Assembly (NCBI RefSeq): GCF_001687625.2
Contig: NZ_CP016538.2
Location: 1,642,501-1,706,500, forward strand
Direction: 5' to 3'
DNA length: 64,000 nt
Source: Planococcus maritimus
GTDB lineage: Bacteria; Bacillota; Bacilli; Bacillales_A; Planococcaceae
The notes under the pieces were generated by a model, which saw only the letters and a program-made list of their open reading frames with translations, was not told where the DNA came from and searched no databases. Of the stretch, positions 17,579 to 25,897 are shown one piece after another. The position numbers and the translations under genes are program-made. Position 1 is the stretch's first letter; each line of letters begins with the position of its first letter.

Positions 17579-19468
17579 ATGAATATGACGAAGAAATATG
17601 ATATCGCAATAATTGGAGCAGGTGCGGCAGGCCTGACAGCCGCTTTTACAGCCGCAGGATTTTCGAAAAAAACAGTTCTGATCGATAAGAATCTGCCAGG
17701 CGGGGAATGTACATGGTCTGGCTGCATCCCAAGCAAATCTCTTATTAATATCGCGAAAGAAGTTCATCACGCCAAAAAATATTCACCGGAATTAAATGTC
17801 GATACTTCAGAAGTATTAAAAGATATCCAGAACGTTATCCAAAAAGTTTATGCCGGGGAATCGCCGGAAGTATTGCAACAAGCCGGCATCGACTTTGTGA
17901 ACGCCTATGCTACTTTTACTGGGCCGAACACATTGGAAGTAGAAGGGGAAACGATTGAAGCGAAAAAAATCATTCTCTCCACTGGATCGACTCCATTGGT
18001 TCCGCCAATCGATGGCTTGAGCGATGTAGATTATTTAACTAATGAAACCATTTTTAAATTGGAATCCTTCCCGAAAACAATGACCATTCTCGGCGCAGGG
18101 CCAATTGGTGTCGAATTGAGCCAAGCACTTAACCGTCTCGGTGTTCAAGTGACGCTGGTGGAAAAGGCGGACCGTATCTTGTCTAACGACGATGAAGAGC
18201 TTGCATTGATGATTCAAGAGAGACTCAAACAAGAAGGCGTCACGATCCATACTGGCGCGACAGCGGTCAAAGCTTCCCAACAAGGCAGCCAAATTAAACT
18301 GACAGTTGAAAAAGACGATCAAGAAATGACAGTGTCCAACGAGGGGCTGCTTGTTGCACTCGGACGCCAGGCAAACGTAGCGGGCTATAATTTGGAAACT
18401 GCCGGAGTTGAGTACGACAAGAAACGCATCCAAGTAGACGAGCATATGGAAACGACTGCAAAAGGCATCTACGCGATTGGAGATGTGGTCGGCCCTTATC
18501 AATTATCACATATGGCCAACGCGCAAGGCATCACAGCGACGCAAAATGCCATTTTGCCGATTAATCGAAAAATGAAATACGATCACGTGACCTGGTGTAC
18601 ATACACGGATCCGGAACTCGGCCAATCTGGCTTGACCGAAGCACAAGCACGCGAGAAACATGGAGATTCTATCCGCGTCTACGAACACGATTATGCCGAT
18701 ATCGACCGTGCCAACACCAAGAAAGACTCTATCGGAAAAGTAAAAATCGTCTTGGATAAAAAAGGCTATATTCTCGGTGCCAGCATTTTGGGTGACCGCG
18801 CCGGTGAAATCATCAGCCAGATCCAAACCCTTAAAACACTCGGAATCAATATGGGCAAACTATCAAGTGTTATCCATCCATATCCGACTTATAGCGAAGT
18901 ATTAGTGAAGATCGGCAAAAAAGTCTATGTCGATAACTTGCTCAATCAACCGGTCGTTAAAACGTTTAATAAAGCGAAAGCAGGAGAACTGCCTGTCGGA
19001 AAAATCGGCTTATACGGAGCGGCGGCAGCAGCAGGGGTAGGTATCGCCAATATGGCGGTTCAAAACAATAGCAAGCCACAGTTAGGCGTGAAGAATGGGC
19101 GCTTGCAAGAAATGCCGTCTACGCCGAATGCTGTATCATCGCAAACGACTGTAAAAGGGAAGTTTGTTCCAGCTTGGCCGTATAATGGCAGCAAAGAACA
19201 AGCGAAGAAAAATGTGCTCGGCATGTTAAAATCTTATGAAGGCGTTCGGATTGTGCAAGTAAGCCACAATTACGTTTATGCAGTCGAAACGAGCAAACTG
19301 ATGAGATTCAAAGACGATATCGAGTTCTACTTTAATGATGCAGCACAGCAAATCGAATTCCGTTCCGCCTCGCGTGTCGGATATTCAGATCAAGGGGTCA
19401 ACCGCAAGCGCTATGAGGACATGAGAAAACGCTATTCAAGCATTTCGACTCACACGCGCAATTCATGA
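17579..19468 (+). CDS. MerA/Lpd-like flavoprotein fused to DUF1499
   Basis: About 629 residues. Residues 1-470: class I pyridine nucleotide-disulfide oxidoreductase, with FAD motif AIIGAGAAG, redox pair CTWSGC followed by IPSK, NAD motif ILGAGPIGVELSQ, YAIGDV and a dimerisation end reading HPYPTYSE. The residue before PT is Tyr, where lipoamide dehydrogenase has the catalytic His; mercuric reductase also has Tyr. There is no metal-binding N-terminal domain and no C-terminal Cys pair. Residues about 505-625 match DUF1499 (STPNAVSSQ, DDIEFYF, RSASRVGYSDQGVNRKR). Starts at 17576, 17579 and 17585 are possible; AAGGG favours 17579. Overlaps the TVP38 gene by four bases. Confidence 0.85.
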   Translation: MNMTKKYDIAIIGAGAAGLTAAFTAAGFSKKTVLIDKNLPGGECTWSGCIPSKSLINIAKEVHHAKKYSPELNVDTSEVLKDIQNVIQKVYAGESPEVLQQAGIDFVNAYATFTGPNTLEVEGETIEAKKIILSTGSTPLVPPIDGLSDVDYLTNETIFKLESFPKTMTILGAGPIGVELSQALNRLGVQVTLVEKADRILSNDDEELALMIQERLKQEGVTIHTGATAVKASQQGSQIKLTVEKDDQEMTVSNEGLLVALGRQANVAGYNLETAGVEYDKKRIQVDEHMETTAKGIYAIGDVVGPYQLSHMANAQGITATQNAILPINRKMKYDHVTWCTYTDPELGQSGLTEAQAREKHGDSIRVYEHDYADIDRANTKKDSIGKVKIVLDKKGYILGASILGDRAGEIISQIQTLKTLGINMGKLSSVIHPYPTYSEVLVKIGKKVYVDNLLNQPVVKTFNKAKAGELPVGKIGLYGAAAAAGVGIANMAVQNNSKPQLGVKNGRLQEMPSTPNAVSSQTTVKGKFVPAWPYNGSKEQAKKNVLGMLKSYEGVRIVQVSHNYVYAVETSKLMRFKDDIEFYFNDAAQQIEFRSASRVGYSDQGVNRKRYEDMRKRYSSISTHTRNS

Positions 19469-20127
19469 ATACTAAGCGCGTCATCAAATGGTCTTTAGCG
19501 GCTCTGGCCATTGTCCTAGTTATTTGGCTCAGCCGCTCAGTCTTCGACGTAAACGCAGAGGATCTCCGCAATTGGATTTTATCGTTTGGGCTATGGGCGC
19601 CGCTCGTCTACATCATTGCCTATACCATCAGGCCGCTGATTTTCTTTCCGGCCTCGGTGTTATCAATCGCTGGCGGATTGGCCTTCGGGGCTTGGATGGG
19701 TACGCTTTACACCATCATTGGTGCGACTTTGGGCGCAGCGCTGTCTTTTATTGTCGCTAAGACAGTGGGAAAGAGCTTGGTCAAGAAGCAATGGACGGGC
19801 AATGCGGCGAAAATACAAACGCAGATGGAGCAGAATGGCTTTTTGTATGTCTTATTGTTCCGATTGATTCCGGTCATTAATTTTGACTTGATCAGCTATC
19901 TGGCAGCTATCGCCAAAGTTCGTTTTGTGTCGTTCGCTTTGGCCACCTTGATCGGCATCATACCGGGAACCTTTGCTTATAACTTTCTCGGCAGCAGCTT
20001 CGTCAGCGGGAACCCCCAAATTATTGCAGCAGCTGTCGCAGTCTTCATTGTCTTAACGGTTGTGCCGATTTTGATCCGCAACCGTTGGGCCAAAAAGAAT
20101 GGCCGCAACTCTGGAACTATCAAGTAA
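19465..20127 (+). CDS. TVP38/TMEM64 (SNARE-associated) family membrane protein
   Basis: 220 residues, about six hydrophobic segments. The family core is present: FFPASVLSIAGGLAFG, then FRLIPVINFDLISYLAA and GIIPGTFAYN. DedA-superfamily proteins of this type are proposed lipid scramblases or carriers (family knowledge). ATGA overlap with the flavoprotein gene shows coupled translation, pointing to a shared membrane redox or lipid task. It is the counterpart of YdjX/YdjZ next to ynj genes in E. coli. Confidence 0.9.
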   Translation: MNTKRVIKWSLAALAIVLVIWLSRSVFDVNAEDLRNWILSFGLWAPLVYIIAYTIRPLIFFPASVLSIAGGLAFGAWMGTLYTIIGATLGAALSFIVAKTVGKSLVKKQWTGNAAKIQTQMEQNGFLYVLLFRLIPVINFDLISYLAAIAKVRFVSFALATLIGIIPGTFAYNFLGSSFVSGNPQIIAAAVAVFIVLTVVPILIRNRWAKKNGRNSGTIK

Positions 20128-20216
20128 ACAGCCGGAATGAATGGATATGATTTAGAAGGCTGCGCTAAATTTAGACCAGCATGAGCAATATTAAAAGGAA
20201 TTAGGAAGTGGGATTA

Positions 20217-21461
20217 ATGAAGACATATCCATTAGCGGCATTAGGTACACTGAGCATCATCTTATCTGCTTGTTCTTCTGAAGATGCCGATAATGCAACA
20301 AATGCGGACAGCTTATTGACAGCTGACTGGGATGCCATTCAAGACACAGCGCAAGGCCAAGAAGTCAATATGTACATGTGGGGCGGGAGCGACAACATTA
20401 ACAATTATTTAGATGAATGGGTTGCCCCGCGTATAAAACAAGACTATGGCATTGAGCTCAATCGGGTCCCGATGAACGATGCGCAGGACATTATCAATCA
20501 ATTGCTCGATGAAAAAATAGCTGGTAAGACCGACGGCAGTATGGACATTATTTGGATCAACGGCGAAAACTTTAAAGCCGCAAAAGACAACGATTTGTTG
20601 TGGGGAGATTTCACCGGGCAATTGCCGAATTTCAATGATTATGTCAATGCGGATGCACCGGAAGTCTCGGAGGATTTTGGAGAGCCGGTGGAAGGCTTAG
20701 AAGCGCCGTGGGGCAAGGCTCAGTTTGTTTTGGTGCACGACGAGAACCAATATGAAGATCCGCCCAAGTCAATGAGTGAACTTGCTGATTGGGTCAAACA
20801 AAATCCAGGACAGTTCACTTACCCCGCACCGCCTGATTTTACGGGAAGCGCTTTTATCCGACAGGTGTTATATGAAACAACCGGTGGCCACGTGCAGTAT
20901 CAGCAACCCGCAGCAGACATAGAGAATTTGGAGGAACGCTTGGAGCCAATGTGGCAATACTTGAACAGCATTGAGCCGTATTTATGGCGCGAAGGCGAAA
21001 CCTATCCGGAAAGCTTGGCAAAACAAGACCAATTGTTTGCGAGCGGTGAAATTGCTATGACGATGAGTTACGACCCGGCACTTGCGGCGAGTGAAGTATT
21101 GAAGGGCCGTTTTCCAGAGTCGACACGAACGTTTATATTAAACGGGGGCACACTCGCAAATACGCATTTTTTATCCATTCCGTTCAATGCATCCGACAAA
21201 GCGGGAGCGCTTGTGGCCATCAATGAATTGATGTCACCAGCCGCCCAAACCGCTAAATTGTCGCCTGAAAACTGGGGCGATTTGACGGCGCTGGATTTGG
21301 AGAAATTATCTCCTGAGCAACAACTAGCGATGAATGAGGTAGATCTCGGCGAAGCGACATTGTCCATTGAAGAATTGGAACAAAATCGCTTGCCCGAATT
21401 GTCTTCTGAGTATATTGATATTATTGAAGAAGGGTGGACGGAACATGTGGCGAAAGAGTAA
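20217..21461 (+). CDS. ABC transporter substrate-binding lipoprotein (YnjB-like)
   Basis: 414 residues. Lipoprotein signal with Cys19 after LSA, then a type 2 periplasmic-binding fold. The segment IIWINGENFKAAKDN and the following LLWG...LPNF resemble YnjB (COG4134), the binding protein of an importer with unknown ligand. ATG 20217 has AGGAAG eight bases upstream. Its 3' end overlaps the first permease gene by 17 bases, so the importer genes are tightly coupled. Thiamine- or polyamine-type ligands are alternatives because the partner ATPase looks PotA-like. Confidence 0.88.
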   Translation: MKTYPLAALGTLSIILSACSSEDADNATNADSLLTADWDAIQDTAQGQEVNMYMWGGSDNINNYLDEWVAPRIKQDYGIELNRVPMNDAQDIINQLLDEKIAGKTDGSMDIIWINGENFKAAKDNDLLWGDFTGQLPNFNDYVNADAPEVSEDFGEPVEGLEAPWGKAQFVLVHDENQYEDPPKSMSELADWVKQNPGQFTYPAPPDFTGSAFIRQVLYETTGGHVQYQQPAADIENLEERLEPMWQYLNSIEPYLWREGETYPESLAKQDQLFASGEIAMTMSYDPALAASEVLKGRFPESTRTFILNGGTLANTHFLSIPFNASDKAGALVAINELMSPAAQTAKLSPENWGDLTALDLEKLSPEQQLAMNEVDLGEATLSIEELEQNRLPELSSEYIDIIEEGWTEHVAKE

Positions 21462-22329
21462 GCCCTATCTTTTGCTGCTGCCGGCATCCTTTACCATCAT
21501 CCTCCTGTTTTTCGGGGGGATTTTTGATGGATTGCTGAAAAGCTTCGGTTATTTTCCGGCGATCGGAGAGACTGGTTTGAACTTGACTGCTTATGATAGA
21601 CTTCTTCATTCTTCAGATTTTTGGCAATCGATGGCTCTTACATTAAGAGTTGCAGCATTATCTTCGTTAATATCCGCAATCATCGGTGCCTTTCTTGCGG
21701 TGGCATTGTTTTTCGTCAACAATTCTACGAAAAAGGCAATACCGAGGCCTTGGCAACGGTTGTTTCAATTGCCTTTGACGATTCCGCATCTAGTCGCCGG
21801 CTATATGGTTGTGCTGATATTCACACAAAGCGGATTTGTATCAAGACTGCTTGCGACTGTTGGCTGGATCGACGGCATGACAGAATTCCCAGTACTCGTC
21901 AACGATTCGTTCGGCTGGGGGATTATCCTCACTTACGCTTGGAAAGAAGCGCCGTTTGTAGCGCTCATGCTGTATCCGGTTCTGTCACGGATACATGGCT
22001 CTTGGCGTGACGTGTCACGTGTGTTTGGTGCAGGCCCTTGGCAATTTATCCGCGAAGTGGTCGTGCCTGTCATAATGCCGGCATGGACAATTGCGACGTT
22101 TATCGTCTTTGTCTTTACTTTTTCGGCTTTTGAAGTGCCGTTTCTGCTCGGGGTTACCTATCCAAGCGTATTGCCTGTATATTCGTATCAACTCTACACG
22201 AGCGGTACCCTTTCTGACCGACCAGAAGCGCTGGCCGTCAATATGATTCTCGCAGCTATTACCATTTTACTGGGGCTAGTAGCGTATTACGTTAGCAAGC
22301 GCTGGAACGTATTGAAAGGGTGGGGCTAA
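21445..22329 (+). CDS. ABC transporter permease, first (YnjC N-half-like)
   Basis: 294 residues with six membrane helices and a binding-protein-dependent EAA loop (ARVFGAGPWQFIREVVVPV region near 190-210). Start ATG 21445 lies inside the end of the binding-protein gene, with AAGGGTGG upstream. E. coli YnjC is one double-length permease; here its two halves are separate genes. Partners: the next permease and the ATPase at 23150. Lies in the membrane. Confidence 0.88.
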   Translation: MWRKSKPYLLLLPASFTIILLFFGGIFDGLLKSFGYFPAIGETGLNLTAYDRLLHSSDFWQSMALTLRVAALSSLISAIIGAFLAVALFFVNNSTKKAIPRPWQRLFQLPLTIPHLVAGYMVVLIFTQSGFVSRLLATVGWIDGMTEFPVLVNDSFGWGIILTYAWKEAPFVALMLYPVLSRIHGSWRDVSRVFGAGPWQFIREVVVPVIMPAWTIATFIVFVFTFSAFEVPFLLGVTYPSVLPVYSYQLYTSGTLSDRPEALAVNMILAAITILLGLVAYYVSKRWNVLKGWG

Positions 22330-23153
22330 TGAAAAAACAACCACGCTTTTTATCATTATTATTGATCATCGGTTTGTTCATCTTCGTTCTCGTCCCGTTT
22401 GTTCCCTTGATACTTTCAAGCCTGTCATTCGGCTGGCGCTGGCCGGATGTTTTCCCACAAGGTTGGAGCCTCCGCGCATGGGAATATGTTGTCAACGACA
22501 TTCGCACGTGGCAAGCAGTCGGCATCAGTTTATGGATTGCCTTAATCGTTACGTTCATCAATCTCCTATTAGCGCTTCCGGCTGCCAATGCATTGGTGCG
22601 TTATTCGGTTCGCGGCAGATGGCTGTTCGAAGCGATTATTTTTGCGCCGATCATCATTCCGCCCTTTATCTCGGTGATGGGCATTCACTTAAGCTTTTTA
22701 CGGTTTGGCTTAACTGAAACTGTTTTTGGTGTTGTGTTGGCACATATTGCACCGACCTTGCCGTATATGTTCCGCGCGGTCATGGTCAGTTACCAAACCT
22801 TATCGGTTGATTGGGAAGACCAGGCGCGCATGCTCGGAGCACGGGCCATGCCTCGATTTTTCCATGTCGTGCTGCCGCATTTATTGCCTGGCATATTGGC
22901 GGGCGCTAGCTTGAGCGTTTTGATTTCGTTGAGTCAATACTTGATCACCTTTATCATCGGTGCCGGTCAAGTGGTCACTTTGCCAATCTTGCTGTTTCCG
23001 TTTATCAGCGGAGGCGACCCTGCGATAGCATCAGCGTACTCATTACTTTATGCTGCCATTGCCATTATGGCCTTGGTGGGAATGGACGCTGCATTGAAAC
23101 GCTATTACCAAATGTCTAGAGTCCCGCAGCAAGAGAAAGGAGTGAAACCGTGA
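22329..23153 (+). CDS. ABC transporter permease, second (YnjC C-half-like)
   Basis: 274 residues, six helices, EAA loop with QARMLGARAMPRFFHVVLPHL near 165-185. The stop of the first permease and this ATG share one base (TAATG), and AAAGGGTGGGG serves as ribosome site. Forms a heterodimer channel with the preceding gene product. It overlaps the ATPase gene by four bases (GTGA). Confidence 0.88.
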   Translation: MKKQPRFLSLLLIIGLFIFVLVPFVPLILSSLSFGWRWPDVFPQGWSLRAWEYVVNDIRTWQAVGISLWIALIVTFINLLLALPAANALVRYSVRGRWLFEAIIFAPIIIPPFISVMGIHLSFLRFGLTETVFGVVLAHIAPTLPYMFRAVMVSYQTLSVDWEDQARMLGARAMPRFFHVVLPHLLPGILAGASLSVLISLSQYLITFIIGAGQVVTLPILLFPFISGGDPAIASAYSLLYAAIAIMALVGMDAALKRYYQMSRVPQQEKGVKP

Positions 23154-24217
23154 GCGATTTGCGCATTATCGATATCGAAAAGAAATACCGGTCTACCCAA
23201 GCAAAGGACGAGGCATCATTTTTGCTTCGCCCGGTCCAGTTAACGATCCGCGAAGGCGAGTTTTTTTCACTGCTTGGCCCTTCCGGATGCGGCAAGACAA
23301 CTTTGCTAAAATTGGTCGCTGGCTTATTAGAGGCAGATGGCGGGGAGCTTTGGTTTGGAAATGAAAACCTAAGCAATGTGCCACCCGAATCAAGGAAGTT
23401 TACTATGGTGTTCCAACAGTCGCTGCTGTTTCCGCATAAAACCATCGAAGACAATGTTGCTTTTAGCTTGAAAATGCAGAAAGTCGGAAAAAAGGAACGT
23501 CTTAACGCAGCGCGCGGCATGCTTGATCATGTCGGACTCAGCGGTTTTGGCCGACGTTTTCCTGAAGAACTGAGCGGCGGACAGCAGCAGCGTGTGGCAT
23601 TGGCCAGAGCTTTAGTAGCGAATCCACGAGTGTTGCTGATGGACGAACCATTCAGTGCACTCGATCCGAGCCTGAGAGAAGAGATGCGCGAGCTGTTAAG
23701 CCAGATCCAAAAAGAATTTCGCGTCACCGTCTTGTTCGTTACGCACGACCGCGATGAAGCCTTCGCGTTATCTGACCGGATTGCGGTCATGGGCGAAGGG
23801 CAATTGCGCCAAATCGGCACTGCCAGACAGTTATACGAGCGGCCTGAAAATACAGTGGTTGCTTCTTTCCTGGGCTTGAAAAATATCTTGAGCGGCCAAG
23901 TAACTAATGGCCGGTTTGTCTCCTCTGATAAAATAATTGACGCTTCTGTATATCAACCGCTAGCAGACGGCGATTATTATATGGTCATTAGGCCAGAATC
24001 GATTAAAGCAGCGGCAGCAGACCGATCCAGCCATGTTTCGATCCGCGGAATCGTCCAAGAAATGAAGTATGTCAGTGGTACATACAACTTGAAGGTCATA
24101 GCGGAAACCCAGGTGTTGGAATGTGTGTTCACTACTTTTCAAGCCGAACAAACGGCGGTCGGGGAACCAATCGATTTGCTAGTGGACATGAAAGAAGTTT
24201 GGTTTTTAAAAGAATAG
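23150..24217 (+). CDS. ABC transporter ATP-binding protein with TOBE-like tail
   Basis: 355 residues. Walker A GPSGCGKTT about 42-50, signature LSGGQQQRVA, Walker B VLLMDEPFSALDP, switch His in VTHDRDEA. After about residue 240 a C-terminal regulatory (TOBE) region follows, making it PotA/CysA-like rather than the short YnjD of E. coli. GTG start at 23150 with AAAGGAG 7 bases before. Last gene of the plus-strand block. Confidence 0.92.
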   Translation: MSDLRIIDIEKKYRSTQAKDEASFLLRPVQLTIREGEFFSLLGPSGCGKTTLLKLVAGLLEADGGELWFGNENLSNVPPESRKFTMVFQQSLLFPHKTIEDNVAFSLKMQKVGKKERLNAARGMLDHVGLSGFGRRFPEELSGGQQQRVALARALVANPRVLLMDEPFSALDPSLREEMRELLSQIQKEFRVTVLFVTHDRDEAFALSDRIAVMGEGQLRQIGTARQLYERPENTVVASFLGLKNILSGQVTNGRFVSSDKIIDASVYQPLADGDYYMVIRPESIKAAAADRSSHVSIRGIVQEMKYVSGTYNLKVIAETQVLECVFTTFQAEQTAVGEPIDLLVDMKEVWFLKE

Positions 24218-24229
24218 CGCATCTACATG

Positions 24230-24267
24230 AAAAACCCCCTTGCCAAATTATCGGCAAGGGGTTTTTC
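24230..24267. terminator. Intrinsic terminator of the ABC operon
   Basis: AAAAACCCCCTTGCC pairs with GGCAAGGGGTTTTT around an AT-rich loop. Confidence 0.88.
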
Positions 24268-24368
24268 GTTGGCCTATCCAGCGCAAGCTTCCGGCGAAGA
24301 CCATTATTGCGATATGGACATTTGCGGGGAATTGGGTTATTTTTACTGATTATTTTTACAGTTATTAA

Positions 24369-24397
24369 TAGAACATGTGTTCTTTTTATGGTAAAAT
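24369..24397 (+). promoter_or_regulatory. Promoter of the small toxin gene with extended -10
   Basis: The -10 TAAAAT (24392-24397) is preceded by TGG, an extended -10. The -35 at 24369-24374 (TAGAAC) is poor, as expected where a repressor site covers it. The predicted start is near 24404. Confidence 0.6.
24370..24383. promoter_or_regulatory. LexA (SOS) box over the toxin promoter
   Basis: A perfect 14-bp palindrome AGAACATGTGTTCT. The core GAAC-ATGT-GTTC meets the Bacillota LexA consensus CGAACRNRYGTTCG except at the two outermost bases. It sits over the -35 region, where LexA would block transcription until DNA damage. Confidence 0.65.
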
Positions 24398-24454
24398 AAA
24401 GGTACAGTTGCATGAGGGCGGTTTGGCCATTCCCTATAGAAAGGGGGTGGTAGC

Positions 24455-24562
24455 ATGACCATGGCAGAAGCATTTTCGCTTGTGTTCACGAGTGTCGGGT
24501 TGACGATTAGTGCATTCACGCTCGTCTTATCCTTGATTCTGGTCATTCCAAAAAAAAAATAA
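24455..24562 (+). CDS. Putative type I toxin, holin-like (TxpA/BsrG/Hol-Tox type)
   Basis: 35 residues: charged start (MTMAEAFS), one transmembrane helix at about 8-31, then a KKK tail. The EAFSLVFT start, single helix and Lys end resemble the holin-like toxins TxpA, BsrG and BsrE, which damage the membrane when their antisense RNA is lost. A very strong ribosome site AAAGGGGGTGG (24440-24450) sits 4 bases before the ATG. The final Lys codons are in a run of ten A. The promoter carries a LexA box and a convergent antisense RNA overlaps the 3' end. Toxicity is inferred from family resemblance. Confidence 0.72.
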   Translation: MTMAEAFSLVFTSVGLTISAFTLVLSLILVIPKKK

Positions 24563-24593
24563 CCGTCCCATTGGCGTGGGCTGACGGTTATTT
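24556..24593. terminator. Bidirectional hairpin at the toxin gene 3' end
   Basis: AAATAACCGTC pairs with GACGGTTATTT, with an inner CCCA/TGGG. Best T tract on the minus strand, so mainly the antisense RNA terminator. Confidence 0.7.
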
Positions 24594-24645
24594 CGTAAAC
24601 CTATAGTGTCCAGCCGACCGCCCTCGACAGGCGGCATGCAGCTGG

Positions 24646-24674
24646 CCGGGTGCACACAGCATCCGGTTTTTTTT
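24646..24674 (+). terminator. Plus-strand terminator of the toxin mRNA
   Basis: CCGGGTGC (24646-24653) pairs with GCATCCGG (24659-24666) and is followed by eight T. Confidence 0.75.
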
Positions 24675-24717
24675 CGTTACTTTAAGTATACTAAATTACA
24701 GCTATTTTGCAACTGTC

Positions 24718-25734
24718 TCATATCCAACCCCGTTCATAAGGCACAGGAGCTTCGATATCGGCTCCAAGCTCAGTAGCGGCGGTATAGGCCCAATAAGGGT
24801 TGCGCAGCAATTCGCGGGCCAGGAAGATGAAATCGGCACGGCCATTTTGAAGAATTTCTTCTGCGTGGCGCGGCTCGGTGATCAAGCCGACAGCTCCTGT
24901 AGCAATCGGCGTTTGCTTTTTAATCGTTTCCGCAAAATTCACCTGATAGCCAGGATAGACGGGGATTTTCGCTGGTACGACCGCTCCTGAACTGACATCG
25001 ATCAAATCGACGTTCTGCTGCTTCATCCATTGGGTCATTTCGACGTATTGTTCAGGGTTCATGCCTCCGTCTGCATAATCTTCTGCTGAAATGCGCACGA
25101 ACAACGGGCCACTCCAAACAGCATTCACTTCGTCCAAGACACGGCGAAGCAAGCGGTAACGGTTCTCGCTGCTGCCGCCATATTCATCAGTGCGCTTGTT
25201 AGTCAAAGGCGACAGGAATTGGTTGATCAAATAGCCGTGGGCTGCGTGAATTTCAATCACATCAAACCCTGCTTTTTTGGCTCGAATCGCACCATCCCGG
25301 AATGCTTGAACGGTTTCATCGATTTCCTCTGCTGTCATCGCTGTCGGTGTTTTGTATTGATCGTTGAAAGCAATCGCGCTCGGTGCCTGGATGTCACCAT
25401 CAACAGTCGCTTTTCTCCCTGCATGGGCCAACTGAATGCCTGTTTTTGCACCATTTGCTTTCATCAATCGGACGATTTCTGCCTGCCCGTCGATATGGGC
25501 ATCATCCCAAATGCCAAGGTCCCGCGAGGAAATGCGTCCAATTGGCTGGACCGCAGTCGCTTCGGTGATGATCAGCCCGACACCGCCAACTGCGCGCGTT
25601 GGATAATGAACACGGTGCCAATCGGTGACATGGCCATCTTCTTTATCGCTTTGGTACATGCACATCGGGGCCATAACGATGCGGTTTTTGAAATGGACTC
25701 CTTTAAGCTCAAATTCTTCGAAAAGTTTTGCCAC
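24718..25734 (-). CDS. namA: NADPH dehydrogenase NamA (Old Yellow Enzyme family, YqjM)
   Basis: 338 residues, the normal length for YqjM. FMN-dependent ene-reductase that reduces activated C=C bonds, nitro compounds and xenobiotics. Seen: [12 protein letters not shown] with the redox-tuning Cys near 26, the His pair in [16 protein letters not shown], the RISAEDY segment, and a GAVGLIT phosphate-binding end. ATG 25734 has AGGAGGAATT upstream. Transcribed alone; a strong hairpin separates it from proC upstream on the same strand. Confidence 0.95.
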   Translation of the reverse strand: MAKLFEEFELKGVHFKNRIVMAPMCMYQSDKEDGHVTDWHRVHYPTRAVGGVGLIITEATAVQPIGRISSRDLGIWDDAHIDGQAEIVRLMKANGAKTGIQLAHAGRKATVDGDIQAPSAIAFNDQYKTPTAMTAEEIDETVQAFRDGAIRAKKAGFDVIEIHAAHGYLINQFLSPLTNKRTDEYGGSSENRYRLLRRVLDEVNAVWSGPLFVRISAEDYADGGMNPEQYVEMTQWMKQQNVDLIDVSSGAVVPAKIPVYPGYQVNFAETIKKQTPIATGAVGLITEPRHAEEILQNGRADFIFLARELLRNPYWAYTAATELGADIEAPVPYERGWI

Positions 25735-25850
25735 GTAAAATTCCTCCTTCAGTATCTATACAAGGAATTAGTATACCGGAAAAGTTGTCGAGCTTCGATT
25801 CGGAAGCCTCACGTTGGCTGCTATCTATTGCGAAGGACCGCTATTCCAAA

Positions 25851-25890
25851 AACAACCCCCATGAAAACAGGCGTTTTCATGGGGGTTGTT
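25851..25890. terminator. Strong terminator 3' of proC
   Basis: A perfect 18-bp stem (25851-25868 with 25873-25890), loop AGGC, with A and T rich ends. Confidence 0.9.
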
Positions 25891-25897
25891 GGATTGC

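Larger units (their letters stand above)
24550..24678 (-). ncRNA. Putative antisense antitoxin RNA, about 130 nt
   Basis: Minus-strand promoter: -35 TTGCAA (24712-24707), 16-base spacer, -10 TATACT (24690-24685), start near 24678. The transcript would run through a structured region with pairs CCAGC/GCTGG (24610-24614/24641-24645) and CCGCC/GGCGG (24618-24622/24630-24634). It would end at the hairpin 24556-24593, whose minus-strand side runs into ten T. It overlaps the 3' part of the toxin mRNA, as in BsrG/SR4-type pairs. Ends are predicted, not measured. Confidence 0.6.

Noticed and set aside
17579..19468. Mercury resistance (merA)
   Set aside because: Lacks the HMA domain, the C-terminal Cys pair and any merR/merT neighbour.
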